From a virus: 30,410 nucleotides of DNA. The stretch lies in the IMG/VR virus record IMGVR_UViG_3300042691_010135, positions 1 to 30,410 of that record, one strand, 5' to 3'. The notes beneath the pieces are model-generated. The model was not told the origin of the DNA, did no database searches, and was given only the letters and a program-made list of their open reading frames with translations. Positions 29,216 through 30,410 of this stretch are shown here, piece by piece; the first letter of the stretch is position 1; each line of letters starts with the position of its first letter. Both the position numbers and the translations under genes were made by a program.

Positions 29216-30410
29216 TATGCCAAGGTCGCCTCTAAGATAATGTCTGACTCTGCAAAACTTAAAATCTCATTATCTAGGGCTTGAATAACTGCAAGTCCTT
29301 GACTACCTCCAGTTTTAAATAGGTACTGACACTTTGCTCGTAAAATTCCTGGGATATTAGTAATTACATACTCAACATCTTGAGCAGAAACTCTTTCGCC
29401 AAAGTTTACATAGTTGTAACCAAAGTTAGAGATTAACGCTTGCTTTAAAGTTCTTTCTGCTACTGCTGTAGTAAACGATGGGTCTAGTTTGTATTGAACG
29501 TTCATTGTTACTGGTACATAGGTAGGTTGTGTAAGTGTAAGACTAACTCCTGCTAAAGTTTTATCTGAAAAAAAAGATACAACTGCATCACGAAGGTTAT
29601 TCCACTCTACCGTTGGGGTTGCAACATTGTTTATGGTTTCAATACCTGGGGTTGGGTCACCATCTACATCTTCTCTACGTGGAGCAATGTACATAGTTAC
29701 AGAGGTGTACCCACTAGATACTGCTTTTGCTTTTCCGCAGTTTTCAACTGCTAATGCAAGGTTCTGGTAATCATCAATAGTAATTGCACGATTTTGTGCA
29801 CGTAAGAATAAAGGAGCATTCTTTCTAATTGACGCATCTGACTCTGGATTTAATCCACCAGCACCAACAGAAACGTTATTTATATCAATTACTCCTGCAA
29901 GAGAAGCAACTTGTTGCTCTGATAATCCAGGAACATACTCTAAAGTATTAATAATTCCCGTCTTAACATTTCCTAAACTTCCACCACCAATAGTGTAGGT
30001 TGCTCTAATAGCAGAGTGAATTGTGGGAATTGCTCCAGAAACACCGTCACCAAATACAACAAACAAACGGTTATCACTATCGTAGCGAACGGTATACACC
30101 GCATCATTTGGTCCATAATCAATTAAATGTTGAACACGAGTCCAAAGTCCAAAGGTGTTACCGCTTTCAACGTAGACATTTATGCTGTCTAAAACAACTG
30201 GGTCATCATCAATGTCAAACACTTGCTCAGCATCTCCATTTGAAGCACCTAAAAGAACTCCGTAAACATTGCCAGCCTCTACAGTGTTAGAAATTCCCTC
30301 TTCGCATAGTGTTGAGGCTTCTCCACGAACATTGTTTGCAAAAGCAGGGATAGTAACTGCATTTAAAGTAGTAAATGTTACGGTAATTGTTTCATCATCA
30401 TTAATAAGGT
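29215..30410 (-). CDS. Baseplate J-like protein, 5' end outside window
   Basis: 397 residues visible and open to the right edge with no stop. Seen: NVRGEASTLCEEGISNTV, DGVSGAIPTIHSAIRATYTIGGGSLGNV, SVGAGGLNPESDASIRKNAPLFLRAQNRAITIDDYQNLAL, the region typical of baseplate J family (P2 gpJ / T4 gp6-like), and a C-terminal GERVSAQDVEYVITNIPGI. The GTG at 30222 is internal, not the start. It builds the baseplate wedge. The 5' end must be sought upstream. Confidence 0.85.
   Translation of the reverse strand, partial: LINDDETITVTFTTLNAVTIPAFANNVRGEASTLCEEGISNTVEAGNVYGVLLGASNGDAEQVFDIDDDPVVLDSINVYVESGNTFGLWTRVQHLIDYGPNDAVYTVRYDSDNRLFVVFGDGVSGAIPTIHSAIRATYTIGGGSLGNVKTGIINTLEYVPGLSEQQVASLAGVIDINNVSVGAGGLNPESDASIRKNAPLFLRAQNRAITIDDYQNLALAVENCGKAKAVSSGYTSVTMYIAPRREDVDGDPTPGIETINNVATPTVEWNNLRDAVVSFFSDKTLAGVSLTLTQPTYVPVTMNVQYKLDPSFTTAVAERTLKQALISNFGYNYVNFGERVSAQDVEYVITNIPGILRAKCQYLFKTGGSQGLAVIQALDNEILSFAESDIILEATLA

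Noticed and set aside
1-30410. Integrase, repressor or attachment site indicating a temperate phage
   Set aside because: None recognised. The MerR-like HTH alone is not evidence for lysogeny; other parts of the genome are unseen.

Overview
This window is part of a tailed bacteriophage genome (or an uncultured viral contig) that infects an actinobacterium. Genes are packed with 1 to 4 bp overlaps (ATGA, TAATG), and almost all lie on the minus strand. The module set is phage-typical: baseplate, tail fibres, replisome, recombination. A WhiB-like Fe-S regulator, found essentially only in Actinobacteria and their phages, points to the host. The sequence is AT-rich by eye, which fits a low-GC host such as freshwater actinobacteria better than Streptomyces or Mycobacterium; this host guess is inference. 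Baseplate J-like, gp5/gpV-like OB and P2 gpI-like proteins together suggest a contractile-tail (myovirus-type) particle. No integrase, repressor, tRNA, terminase, capsid or lysis gene was recognised.

Layout in the direction of transcription (right to left). 30410-23525: end of the tail/baseplate module, with baseplate J (5' end outside the window), gp5-like spike/OB protein, coiled-coil fibre protein, a fibre protein with a strikingly cysteine-rich insert, a Cys-rich zinc protein, two small tail-associated genes and a large gpI-like protein fused to Fn3-like and carbohydrate-binding-like modules. 23493-15006: a membrane protein and a Rossmann-like protein, then replication: winged-helix initiator, FmdB-like zinc ribbon, DnaC-like loader, SWIM-motif protein, DnaB-like helicase, CHC2/TOPRIM primase, SNF2-type helicase, several small proteins and a MerR-like HTH. 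14957-7137: gp32/SSB-like protein, a strong hairpin, family A DNA polymerase, a zinc-ribbon protein, RecA, Hjc-like nuclease, WhiB-like regulator, Cas4-like exonuclease, dNMP kinase and RuvC-like resolvase. 7105-1: a SpoVS (Alba-fold) protein, small low-complexity or basic proteins, a small HTH protein, a metallophosphoesterase and a run of unrecognised small genes.

One gene breaks the pattern. A 59-codon plus-strand ORF (4431-4610), with its own Shine-Dalgarno and a possible promoter, runs antisense into the 3' end of the metallophosphoesterase gene. A second sub-60-codon gene (FmdB-like, 21650-21820) is also described. The most unusual single feature is the block of 26 cysteines in 192 residues inside the fibre protein at 26671-27981. 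Other points of note are Leu at the Pol I 762-equivalent position, a WhiB-like protein with CX8C in place of CXXC, an SSB-like protein that seems to have lost zinc cysteines, and a SpoVS protein carried by a phage.
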